Both the position numbers and the translations under genes were made by a program. The notes below the pieces were generated by a model. It was not told where the DNA came from, ran no database searches, and worked only from the letters and a program-made list of their open reading frames with translations. 64,000 nt of DNA, from contig JANTQA010000032.1 in assembly GCA_027625915.1 (NCBI GenBank), forward strand, positions 11,098,001 to 11,162,000, written 5' to 3'. Position 1 is the first letter of the stretch, and each line of letters opens with the position of its first letter. This stretch comes from Anaeramoeba flamelloides. Lineage: Eukaryota; Metamonada; Anaeramoebidae. Below, one piece after another: positions 34,554 through 45,974 of the stretch.

Positions 34554-37500
34554 ATGACTGCAGTATATTCTTTTCCGATCTTAAATATCAATGAAATTGT
34601 AGAGTGTATGGAAGAACTCGAGCTACCACTCACTGAAAAGGAATTGCTAAACCCAAAACCACAGCAAATCAAAGCACTTTATGAAAACTTTGTCGAAATC
34701 TTGATGGGGATCACAAAAAAAGCAACACAGCAACCACAGTTTTCTGCACTTGAAATTTTTGAATACCCAGACATGCACGAACACTCTGTTGTTGAAATTG
34801 CCTTTTTAAAAAATTTGATAACTTTGATGATCGCTGCTGGTGTTCATAATTTTTCTTTAAAAGATCTTATTGCACCTACATCTGAAAACACAAGAAGAAA
34901 TTTAAGTGCTTTAATAAACTTTACAAAATTTAGGGAAGAACGTTTATCGGTCTACCAAGATTTTAACATGGAAAATGTAAGTTCTTATTGTTTTTTTCTT
35001 TTACTTTTTCTATTTCTTTTTCTTTTTGTTTTTCTCCTTCCTCTGTCTTTTCATGCGCATTACGTCTTTATCAAAAAACAAAAACAATTAAATTTTTTTA
35101 ACAAATTCCTTCATCAAAAAAAAAAATCACTTTATATTTTTATATGCCAAAAGGAAGCTTTTATGGAAAAAAAAGAACAAGAAGAAGAACAAAATAAACA
35201 ATTAAAAAACGAACTTCGTCAATTAAAGTATACCCTCGTTTCTTAATCTATTTCTTTCTTTTTACATTATGATTCAAAAGATCAAAATTAACTTTTTTCA
35301 AATTATACGTTAATAATTAATTATTTGAAAAATTAAAAAAAATTTAAAAACTAAAAAATTTCAATTATTTTTTTAGCTCAAGAATAAAATTAAAACAACC
35401 TGAAATTGAAAAGTCCAAAATGGAGAACGAAAATTTATTAGAAAGAATTAAAATTGCAAAACAAAAAAAGTTAGAGATCGAACAAATTAATTCAGAATTA
35501 AGACAAAAAAAAAAAGAACAAATTGAAAGAAATGTAAGTCTTCTACTTTAAATTCATTTTTTTTTTTATTTAATAACTATTTCTGAAATTTGTATGAGAG
35601 AAAAATACCGAAAAAATATCTTTATACATGTTTCCTTTTCGTCAGAATTGTAAATTAAAAAAAAACATTTCAATTCCACAAACAAAAAAGATTCCAGGTT
35701 AAAGAAAATGAGATGAAATTTAAATGACCATTTTCACAAGAAAATGGTGTTTTGAAAACCAGCTAGAGTATTTAGTAAATATCCACTTATTGTATACAAT
35801 CAATAATACAATAATAATCAAAGTATCTCAAGAGGAAAATTATCTCTTAATTAAATTATTTTTTTCTCTTTAATTTGATTTTTAAAACAAAATATGAACT
35901 TTTTCCAAACAAATTGAAGAAAAAAAATCTGTATTGTTGTTGGGTTCAAAGATTTCCTTTCAAAGACTTCATAAATAATAACTCAAGAGATAAATCTACA
36001 GATTCGTGATTATTTTTTCAATTCTTAAAAAAATAGATTTTCAGTAAATACAGTCTATTCATAACACAAAAAGTATGAGATCACAATAATACATTTTTAT
36101 GTTTCAATTTCAAATGATTATTCATCCCATTTTAAACCAACTTTTAATGAAAATTACATTCTTCTATTTACCAAAGGATATTTTTTATTTTATTATTAAT
36201 TTATCTGCAAAAAAAAACCAAAAACATAAATGGCAAGGTTCATAATTTTTCCTTTTTCACTCAATACTATTGCTTAATATTTGAAAACGATCCATATCAA
36301 TATCAAATTTCTGAGTTAGATTTTAAAAAGAGTAGTCGTACTCTGCTAATTATAGAATTTCTTCAACCAAAAATCAATGATTAAAAATTAAATCATCGTG
36401 ATTGCAAATATCTCTACCAGTTTGCCTGAACCCCAACTCTCGATGATCCAAAAAGTTCATTTTACGGAAACAATCCTTAAAATGACAATTCAAAAAAACA
36501 AACAAAAAAAAAAATTAAAGTAATTAAAAATTTTATCTCAACTTTCAATAAGGAAGCCGAATTAAATTTCAAAAAATCTCATTTTTAATTGATTTTGTGG
36601 AGATCTTTTGGGTTTTTTTTCAACTAATAATTTGAAAGAAAATTTGGGAATTTAAATAAAAATTTCAATTGATTAATCGAAAAATAACAGTAAACAAAAA
36701 AAAAAAAAAAAAAAAAAAAACATAATAATTGACTTTTTTATGAAACCATCTTCTTGTTTCGGTTCATTTTACCTCTGAGAATGATCTTGGTTATAGATAA
36801 TAAAAAAAAAAAATAAAAAAAAAAAATACAATATGCGCCTTCACAACGACTTTTATGATAGTTACTTCTCATCTTGAACGCTGATTATTATTTCGCCAAA
36901 CTTATTATATTTCGATAATGTTTTAAAGTTGGCACCTTAAGTCTCTATACAAAGAATATTATCTAAAAGGTGTTAAGGGACTAATCTCTATTAAATTTTT
37001 TTACCTAAATTTAATAGAGATTGAGAAAATTATTTGCCAATTACTTTGATTTGAAAAACCTGTTTATTTTCAATATTAAACATATTTCTAGATAAGGAAT
37101 CCTTATTTAGAACTTGACCAAAAAAAAAAAAAAAAAAATAGAGACTAGTCCCTTAAACAAAATTGAATTTTTCATTTTTCTTTTGTAATTGAATTTTTCT
37201 AATATTCATTTGAAATTGTATTTTTCTTTTGAATTTTTTTTTTCCAATTTAGATTTGCATTTTGTACATTTTTATTTCCCATTTTAACTTTTTTCCCATT
37301 TAAAATTAAAAACCAGTCTACATTTTTTTAAAAAATGATTTCCGAGTAGATAAAAACTTTTTTTGTACGGTCACGATCAGTTCCACTTTTAAGACACAAA
37401 CCTTGAATGAAAATTAAGCCACAAAAAAAATCTCAAATTAAAGCACAAAATACAGATTCTAGTAAAATAATTTGAGAAAAAAAAAAATTACAAAAAAATT

Positions 37501-39109
37501 GCCTTAATTTGAGATTTTTCTTTGCCTTAAATTTTGTTGACAAAAGTTTGTGTCTTAAAGTGGAACTGATTGTAACGTGTTTGTACCAATACTTAGGAAA
37601 TGGAGAATATGAAAAATAAGTAATGAAAACATTTATCAATTTTAATCAATTTGAATATTAATACTGGCACTTGAAATTCAAATGGTACAAATTTTCAGTT
37701 GATTGTGCACTTTTCAATACTTATATCTTGGTTTTTTTTTTTTTTGAGAATTCTTAGTTCTCCTAATAAATCTTATAAAAAAGGACCTAAACAAATAAAT
37801 AGAGATCACAAACCACAACCTATTTTTTGAAAACTCAATTTAAAAAAGGAAAACGAAAAGGGAAAATGATGTTAAAATTTTTTCCTATTTATAATTCAAA
37901 TACCAGTAGTATTTTCTCTTAAATACCAATAAATCCAAATAAATGTTTTAAATTTTTTTCTTCATTCCTTTTCCATTTTTAATTTTTTTTTAAAAAAAGC
38001 TTTGACAAAAGATGAATAAATCATTTTATTGGTTTAACTGTTAAGAACCTTAAAATTATTCGAACTTCAAAATATTCTTTATAAGATTTTTTTGGAAATT
38101 AGGGTTATAGAATTTAAAAAAATGAAATAGAACGCAAAAATTTTTATTTAATTTTTTTTTTTTTTGAGTTTCTCGGTAGTTGCATATATCTTTAGTCTCA
38201 CCTTTCAATTTTTTTTTTTTTTTTTTTCTCAAAATAAGTTACAAATAATTTTGATAATTAATAAAGGGTTTTATCAGTTACTTGAAAAAAAAAAAAATGC
38301 TTTCTTTCGCATTCCAATCAATATTATATATATATTATTGACTTTGCTTCTATTATCTCATTTTAAATTTAATAATTTTTTATTAATTAATTTATATCTT
38401 GAATAAATAGAGAAACAATCAAAAAAAATTAAAACAACTTCAAGAAACTAATAAAATCCTAGAATCACAAATAGTAAGAAGCCCAGAAAAAATCTTAAAT
38501 CATGTTGAAGAATTAAAAGAAGAACTTGAAAAAGAAAAAGAAGAAATGAGAAATGAAAATGAGAAATCAACAGAATTGATCAACCGAAAGGAATTAATTG
38601 AAGAATCGATTAAACAAATCTCAACATGTAGAAAATATCAAGAAACATTTAAAATTGCAAAGAGGAAATTTGAAGAAGCCGAGCAACAATTAAAAAAATT
38701 AAAAAGCAAAGTGGAACAGTTAAACGAGCAAAAGGAAAAGGTTGAAAATGAAAAAGGATCGATCACTGAAAAAATTAACAACATTAATCATAAAATAACT
38801 ACAATTCAAAATAAAAAAAAACAAGAAGAGCACAAATTTAAGGAACACATGTCGAATCTTAACAAAGAAAAAGAGAAAGTGAAAAATGAAAATAATAAAA
38901 TACTTAAACAAAAAAATGATTTAAATAATAATATTAAAAGAACAAAAGAAAAAATTAAAAAATTGAAAAAAAATCACCAAGACGAAATGAATATAATTAC
39001 TTCCAAGTTTCAACAATTGAAATTAAAAGTGGATCAATATCAAAAAAAGATCCATAACCAAATGAATCATTCACAAGACAAAGAAAATTTAATACCTGAA
39101 GAAATTTAA
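34554..39109 (+). CDS. NUF2: NUF2, Ndc80-complex kinetochore subunit
   Basis: Four exons join in frame: 34554-34976, 35154-35227, 35377-35533 and 38411-39109. Introns are 177, 149 and 2877 bp with GTAAGT/GTATAC donors and AG acceptors. The 450-residue product is close to the ~460 of animal NUF2. Exon 1 encodes the calponin-homology domain with near-canonical NUF2 words: YSFPILNINEIVECMEEL, LNPKPQQIKALYENFVEILM, FSLKDLIAPTSENTRRNLSA, and INFTKFREERL. The rest is coiled coil; exon 4 includes the conserved ESQIVRSPEK, found in NUF2 as SQIVQSPEE. NUF2 pairs with NDC80 to bind microtubules at the outer kinetochore. The acceptor of exon 2 could also lie 4 bases further on in AAGGAAG; phase favours the one given. 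The large third intron carries MITEs of families H and B and a partial K repeat. Confidence 0.95.
36973..37156. mobile_element. Family H MITE, copy 1 (piggyBac-like)
   Basis: Ends TTAAGGGACTAATCTCTATT and AATAGAGACTAGTCCCTTAA, with TTAA on both sides. The second copy is at 44368-44557, and the same ends bound the larger element at 60467-61690. TTAA targets are characteristic of piggyBac. Confidence 0.8.
37366..37574. mobile_element. Family B fold-back MITE, copy 3, in NUF2 intron 3
   Basis: TA-flanked; ends GGTCACGATCAGTTCCACTT and AAAGTGGAACTGATTGTA. More diverged than copies 2 and 4 but with the same AAGGCAC-type words and self-complementary layout. Confidence 0.8.
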
Positions 39110-39562
39110 TGTATGGGAAAATTACTTGATTAAATATTATATAGTATTAATAATTATATATTATTATTTATTATTATTTTCTTTTATTATATCCCTATTA
39201 AACACTTTTTTTTTTTCTTTCTTTCTTTTTTTCTTCTTCCAAATTTGGGTTATATCTTTTATCATTATAATTACTAATGAAAAAGAGAATTTGTTTTATT
39301 ATTATTGGATTTAATAGAATACACTTAAGTTGTTATTCTCAATAATAAATAAATAAAAATTTGAAAAAGATATTTTTTATTTTTTTATTGTTATTTTTTT
39401 TTGATTTGAAAATTTTTATTGGCAGATAAAGTAATTCTGGGGAAAATTATTAATAATTAATATTATACAAATTTCAAAATTGTTCAAATTCTCTATTGTT
39501 GAATCAATAGCTAATCTATTGGAATTTATTACAGTTTGGATTTCACTATATAAACTCCTTTT
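39110..39562. other. NUF2 3' flank
   Basis: AT-rich with T-runs and an AATAAATAAATAAA cluster near 39343 that could serve as a polyadenylation signal. The 62-codon frame at 39126-39314 is low-complexity and unsupported. Confidence 0.4.
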
Positions 39563-40095
39563 CAGTCAAAGGTACCCGGTTTTATTGAAGAAATAGAACA
39601 CATTCTATGAGTTTAATTCATTATTCTTCTCAAAATAAAATTGCAATTTTTAGATCAGATTCATTTTTTCTCATTTTGTAGGATTTTCTTTTATTGTGTT
39701 TGTTTTTACTTTATTTTTTTTTTTTTTTTCTTTTTTTAAATAAAAAATAATTTTGAAAAAAAATGTTTGAAAAACCTTATTAACATTAAGAAAAGTTAGG
39801 CTTTGGTATGTTCTTTTAAAAATCACACATTAACAAGTAAAAAATATTTTTGTCAACAATTTTATTTTCCTTAAAAAATTGAGAATTTTGCACGAGACCT
39901 TCCAATGAAAAGTGACCAAAAAAATTTTTAACATTTTTTATTTTTTCAAAATTTATGGTTTTTCCAGGGTTTTCTTTTATGATTATCGATTCTTATATGA
40001 AGTTGATTATTTTTTGTATTTCTAAACAATATAATTTTGGTGATTTTTTAAAAATAAAGTGACTTTTAACATTTTTGACTGGGCCACTTTGAGTG
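39563..40095. mobile_element. Family A-related element, copy 5
   Basis: Begins CAGTCAAAGGTACCCGG, like the start of copy 3, and ends GGGCCACTTTGAGTG, like the CCACTTTGACTG end. The first ~130 bp match 54190-54345 in reverse (AATAGAACACATTCTATGAG). The middle is diverged. Confidence 0.55.
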
Positions 40096-40573
40096 AAATG
40101 GGGTATATATATATATATATGAGTGGGGTAGGACAGGATAGCATGTGGGAAGATTTGGCCAGGGTTGTTGAAAAATAATAATCCTCATAAAAGAAATATG
40201 AAGAGGCTTGTGTCACTTCTGTTATGTCTATTTTTTTTTTTTTTTTTTGAATCATTATATCTTTGTTGAAAAATTTTTGGTTTTTAGTATTGTTTTTATA
40301 AGTATTTATATTGATAATTTCAACTATTTTGGATTCTCATCGGTTTTAGTAATTGATTGGCACTCATCACAAAATAATCTTTTTTAGTTTACTCTCAAAC
40401 CCATTTAAAAGTCCTTTAAACCATTCAAGCCTATGAAAACAATTAATCGAGACGCAATTCAAAAATATAAAAAAAATAAAATTTTCCAAATTTTCAACTT
40501 TGTAAAATTTTGATAATTAAAAGTATAACAAAATATAGATTCTGAGAATTTAAGATATATATATATATATATA

Positions 40574-40661
<88 letters not shown>

Positions 40662-41832
40662 TTATTAAGAAAATATATTTGTTAAAAAAAATTTGACATT
40701 TCAGAAAAAAAATACTTATAATAAAGTATCCATCAATTGTAATATTTAATATGCAGTTTTAATTTCTAACTACTAAAAAAAAATTTTATTTCTTGAAAAG
40801 TTTTTTTCTTGATTTGGATTTTATAATGTTTCCTTAAAAAAGATAAAAAAAAATTCTATTATTTGGTTTTATTTTGAATATTTTTTTTGTTTAGATCGTT
40901 GTGATAGCAAAATTCAAATAAATAAAGAGAAGTACTACCCACTTATGAATAAATTGTCATTTTCTTCTATGTTAGGTGAAAAAAATGACAAAAATAACAT
41001 ATCAGCGAAGATGTTTTAATTAGCTTATAATTGAGGTCAACTTCTTGATACTTGCTTACTTTTTCAATTTTGGCTATTTTCAAATTTTGAATTGTCATTT
41101 TTTGTTATTCAAAATAACTTTTTAGGATGATGGTGAGAGTTATTTATTATCAAAATTAGATTAGTTGTGGGATAAGGTAAATTAGTAAATTTTATGTAGA
41201 TCAAGTATTACCGTTCATACCAATTTTCGAAAAAGGTGAAAATTAAAAGAGTTTTTTAAGCATCTGACTCATCCCATTTAAATGGTTTTAACAAATAATA
41301 AAAACATATAATAATTTAAAAATTTTGGATCAAATTGATTTATTTATTTGAGTTTGGTTATTGAAAGATGATTTTTAGAAATTCTGTCTGAGTGGAAAAT
41401 TTTCAAAATTAATTAAAAAAATGTTATAATTTTTTATATTTTTTGTTATATATTTTCAAGAATAAAATTGGAATTATATATGTTTGTTTTTTCTTAGTTT
41501 TACCTTTTATTTTAATCATTGGTATTAATTAACACGTTTTAAATGATAAATCTTGCTATTTTGTTCATTTCTTAAAAATAAGCTGATCATTATTCTATGT
41601 TAGGGTTATTAAAAATATTACTTATCAAGAATCATAATCAACATATTTTTTTCGAATTAACTAAAATAACACCAGTTATAAATCTAGAAAATTTTTTATT
41701 TGTTAAAATTTCTTTTGTATCATTTCAATTTTGGTAATTTTTTATGAACATTAGTTGTAACAAGTTTTGTTTGAAAAAAATACAATTTTTTTTTTTTATT
41801 TTAATGGGGATTTTTTGTATAAAATAAACTAA
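40096..41832. other. Intergenic with G-rich patch and microsatellites
   Basis: A short, locally G-rich stretch at about 40098-40165 stands out from the AT background. (TA)n tracts occur at 40104-40120 and 40556-40574, directly before a pure (GT)n tract. The rest is AT-rich without recognised genes. Confidence 0.5.
40579..40660. repeat. (GT)41 microsatellite
   Basis: Eighty-two bases of uninterrupted GT dinucleotides, directly preceded by a TA tract. It is the longest simple repeat in the window and a Z-DNA-prone sequence. Confidence 0.97.
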
Positions 41833-42337
41833 ATTTCAAAATTTTGGACACATTTTAAACAGAAAAAAGAATAAAAATACTATACTTTTCATTCAATTTT
41901 GAAATAATTTTGATTTTACAAACTTTTTCATTTTTTGTTTTGTTTTGATTTCCGTTTTTCAAATTACCAAATTTTTTTTGTTTAATCTAGATTTTTTTTC
42001 CCAATGATTGATAGAAGTTCAATGTTGAGTTTGTTAAATAGAAAAATAACATCCAATTATTCAATGATATTTTATCATTTGATCGATCAACAATTATTGG
42101 TAAAATTTCAATAAATTTGCAATACAATTTTTTGTTCTGTTCGTTTCATCATTCTGGACAAACTAATTTTTTTTTTCCATTTAAAATTTTTTTCTTTTAT
42201 TTGAGCATGATTACTTAAAAAATGATAAATAATATGTTACTTAAACCTGGTTTTATATTATGTTTGGGAAAATCAATAATTAGGTTTTTTTTTATATATT
42301 TTTTATTTTGGGTGTATCCAAATTTTTGGAATGTGGA
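41833..42337. mobile_element. Family D DNA transposon, copy 2
   Basis: Left end TTCAAAATTTTGGACACATT and right end GTGTATCCAAATTTTTGGAA match the ends of copy 1. The interior follows the same order (TTTATCATTTGATCGATCAA, GTTCGTTTCATCATT). The 66-codon frame at 42222-42422 crosses the right end and is spurious. Confidence 0.8.
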
Positions 42338-44367
42338 TTATTTTGAAATAGATATAATAATTATTAATATAAAGTGTTCGTATATTTGGGGTAGTTTTTA
42401 TATTGGCTTGTTTATACGGTAACTGTTCATGTATAGAATATAAATTAAATTTTTTAAAAAAATAAACTTTTTAATGATATTTCATTCTATAAATTCTAAG
42501 CTTAATCTTTCAAATAAAAAAATTATTTGTATATATCAAAAAAAATATTCCTATAGATAACAAGAACAAAAAAAAAAGATATATAGGAAAAAGGGTGGAA
42601 ATTCAATATTTATGACAACTCTTAAATTAAACCATCCCCGCATAATAAAGTTATCAAATTAAATTAATAAGTATTCTTTTTTACCTTTTTTTTTAAAGAG
42701 ATCTAGATCGGAAATATTTTCACTTTTTTCAAATGAATATCGAATAAAGGTGTAATTTTTAATTAACAACATAACATATTAAATGTATATCAAAATGATT
42801 GTTGAATTCATTTTTTTTTTTTTTTTTATTTAATTTTGAAAAAAAATTTACTAATATTGAAAAAATGATTTGATCAATTACTTAGTCATCACCCCATATT
42901 ATAAATGATAAATCTTAAATTTCAAAACAATAAAATTCATAATATATTATCATTACAAAAAGTTCAATATTTTTTTTTAAGGATTACTTCTTAAGGTGAA
43001 AACAGTGAAATACAGATAAAGAAAAACTTTTGAGAGTTATTCATAATCTTAGTTAAATTTTTCATCTTTAAATTTCTTATTAAAATAAACGTGAATTTTT
43101 CACAATTCAAGAATTTTTACAATTTACAGACTTATTTCCTATCAATAATTTGATTTTACAATTACATTTTTTCAATTTCAAATCGATCGTGACAAAAAAA
43201 ATTTCTCAAGCTGTTTTAAATATTTTAAAAATTTACTTTTACAAGTTTATAATGTTTTAAAATTTAAATTTGTACTTGAAAATCCATTAAATTTATTTTT
43301 TTAAAAATTTTTCAGAACGTAAATCTATTTAAAAATTTTTTTTTATTATTTTATATTAATTCAAATTTTGGTATTTTTTTAATCCAATTTATTTCGAATG
43401 GGAATACTTTTTAAGAAGTGAAAGTAAAAAAGCACAAGAACTCAATACATTGGTGGGTGGGAAAAAAGTCATTAACAATTAAATATTTGATTTCAATATT
43501 GGTTCTTTAAATCATCTTGTTTATTCATATTTGGGATAAAAATCATACATTTTGGAATTCACAAGAGTGAGTCTTATCATCCTATTCACTACCAGGCCCT
43601 TACTTATTAAATTATGATTTGAATAGATTTTGTTAATTAATCTGTGTTGGATTTTTTAATTTGTACTTTTGAAAATTCTTGTATTGTTTTGGTTTTTGAT
43701 TTTTTAAAAGAGTGTTTTTTTTTTTAATTGTTGTTTTTGAAATTTATTTCTATTATTCCTAAAAATACCGTTCAAATCAGTGCAACTGTATTTTTCAAAT
43801 CAAACAGTATTTACAGTAGTGTATTTTACCAAATCATTGTCCCCCACCCTTCCAACTCCAATCACACTATTTAAGAACTAACCCAATCAAATTTAAACAA
43901 ACTTGTCACAAAGATTCATAGCCACAAAATCTTTCAGTTTGATCTGAAAAAAAAAAAAAAAAAAAAGACGAATAGCTCTTCGGAAAAACTGTTTTGTATT
44001 TGTACGTGAAAAAATGATTTCAAAAATTATCAAGATTTTTTCTAATTTATATGTGAAAAAAATTCACTTTATTTTTTTTATTATTGAAAAAGTGTAAATT
44101 ATACACTAGTTATCATTAGACTTGTTTTTCCATTTCAGAAATTTTAACAAGAAAATCATAGATTTCACGATTATTAATTAATGAAAATAATTTCAAACAA
44201 AAATTCACTTTATTTCCTTTTTTTACCTTTAGTTAGTTGTCTTAGCATCGTCTCTTGTTAATGAGTTACTCTTAAACTTTCTTTATTTATCTGATTTGAT
44301 TTTTGTAAAATATATTCAGCAAACCAGGAATCCTTGATTAAGTGATATTCCAGAATTTCAACATAAG
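42338..44367. other. Intergenic, no supported gene
   Basis: AT-rich. A C-rich patch at about 43842-43860 (CCCCCACCCTTCCAACTCC) and a GGTGGGTGGG at about 43451 could be decayed inverted ends of one element, but the match is short. Nothing else is recognised. Confidence 0.4.
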
Positions 44368-44557
44368 TTAAGGAACAAATCTCTATTAAATTTTATTACT
44401 TATATTTAATCGAGAGAGTAAAAAAAAATTATTTGCTAATTACTTAGATTTGAAAGACCCTGTATATTTTCAATATTAAACATATATCTAGGAGAAGGAA
44501 CCCTTATTTAGAAATTGGTCAAAAAACAAAAAAAAAAAAATAGAGACTAGTCCCTTA
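44368..44557. mobile_element. Family H MITE, copy 2 (piggyBac-like)
   Basis: Ends TTAAGGAACAAATCTCTATT and AATAGAGACTAGTCCCTTA; the interior matches copy 1 in order (TATTTGC, TTTTCAATATTAAACATAT, CCTTATTTAGAA). Confidence 0.8.
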
Positions 44558-45974
44558 TCTGTTGAAATTTTATATCATTAAAAATATACAAGAGCATCAG
44601 TCAAATAGTTTAAAAATAAATTTTACCTAATAATTAAAAAAACACAGATCTCTAAAAATATCAATTCTCATTGGTTACCTAAAGATCTTTAGATTTTTTA
44701 TTCAATTAGAAAAAAAAAATATTTCGAGTATCTTTTAAAAAAATCTTATCTGATTATATATTGATGACTGTAAATTTTTATTGTTAAACAACTTCTTTTT
44801 GAAAAATTAATACACTCTTTATATTTGTTTAATTTCAATCACAATTAAAAAGTTTAAATATTTTTCAAAATAAAATTAATAATCAAAAAATTCCTAAACA
44901 ACAATAAAAAGTTGAAAAAAAATATTGATATAAAAAAGTCAACACAGAAGATTTAACAAACTGTAATTTCTTGTTTTTTAAAATGAAAAAAAATCTTTTG
45001 AACGATTAAAATACATAAATCAATTTACTAGTCTTTCAAAAGAGAATTTTGGCTAATAAAAAGATATAAATCACTAAAGTTTCTTCAAAAAGTGTAGTTT
45101 GTTCAAAGAATTTATAATAATAAATTTGATGATCTTTCTCTGGTGGCTTTGATATTAAAATAATTTGCAGAAAATAAAAAATATTTTAGATTTTTGATAT
45201 CTTAAAAAGCATCTTGCGGACCAAAAAAATTAAAATACTTGTAAAAGATTAGTAACTTCTAATTGATTAGATCGGTTTTAGAGGGAACCTGTGTTGTGTA
45301 CCAATTCTTTTAAAGACTATCTTCTTTTCTTCTTCTTTTCAAAAAAATTAAAAATTTCATCAAAAATGATTTCATATCAATTAGTCAACATAAACCAAGA
45401 TCTCCTCATAACTGATTTGAGTTTTATCTTTTTGGTTAAGAATCAGAGTTTTTAATTGTCACCTTAATTCAAATTTCATAGAGGCATCTATGAAAACCAA
45501 TCTTATAATTTTTTCAAAAATTTGAAAAATGACATAGGCATTACATGCAGAACACAAAATCAAATAACAAAAAGCAGAAAACAAATTGATCCAAACAAAA
45601 ACCAAGTCTTCTTTTTGTGATTTGATTTGTGTTTTTGGAATTTAAAAACTTTCAAATAAATGAAAAATCAAAAAAAAATGTTCTATTTTCCAAATACTAT
45701 TTCAAGTCACAATTTGTTGAAAAGTCCCTTCAATTTTCACCCAACCAAAACAATTGACAATCCAGATTTTGAATATTTTTTAATTTTCAACAGAACAAAC
45801 AACATTTTTACTCAAAAATAAAAAGAAATTTTTGTTTGTTATTTTTTTGAAATAAAAAATTGAAAAGTACTGCAAGATTTGTTTTTTTACAAACCTCTTC
45901 AGAAAAGCATTACAAACCAAAATTCCAAACCAAAAAACAAAAAACACTTCTTTTGTTGATTTAAATATTAAAAG
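44558..45974. other. 5' flank of the membrane-protein gene
   Basis: AT-rich, becoming richer in CAAA/AACC words and less T-rich from about 45560. This resembles a long untranslated leader before the ATG at 45975. A short K-like word near 44690 (AAAGATCTTTAGATTTTTT) is the only repeat trace. No regulatory site can be named. Confidence 0.4.

Larger units (their letters stand above)
35534..38410. other. NUF2 intron 3 (2.88 kb), transposon-filled
   Basis: Contains a partial family K copy (about 36540-36680), family H MITE copy 1 (36973-37156), family B MITE copy 3 (37366-37574) and a degenerate family A-like piece (about 37795-37910). Long poly-A runs lie at about 36695-36720 and 37123-37139. 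No coding exon is missing, since NUF2 is full length without it. Confidence 0.7.
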
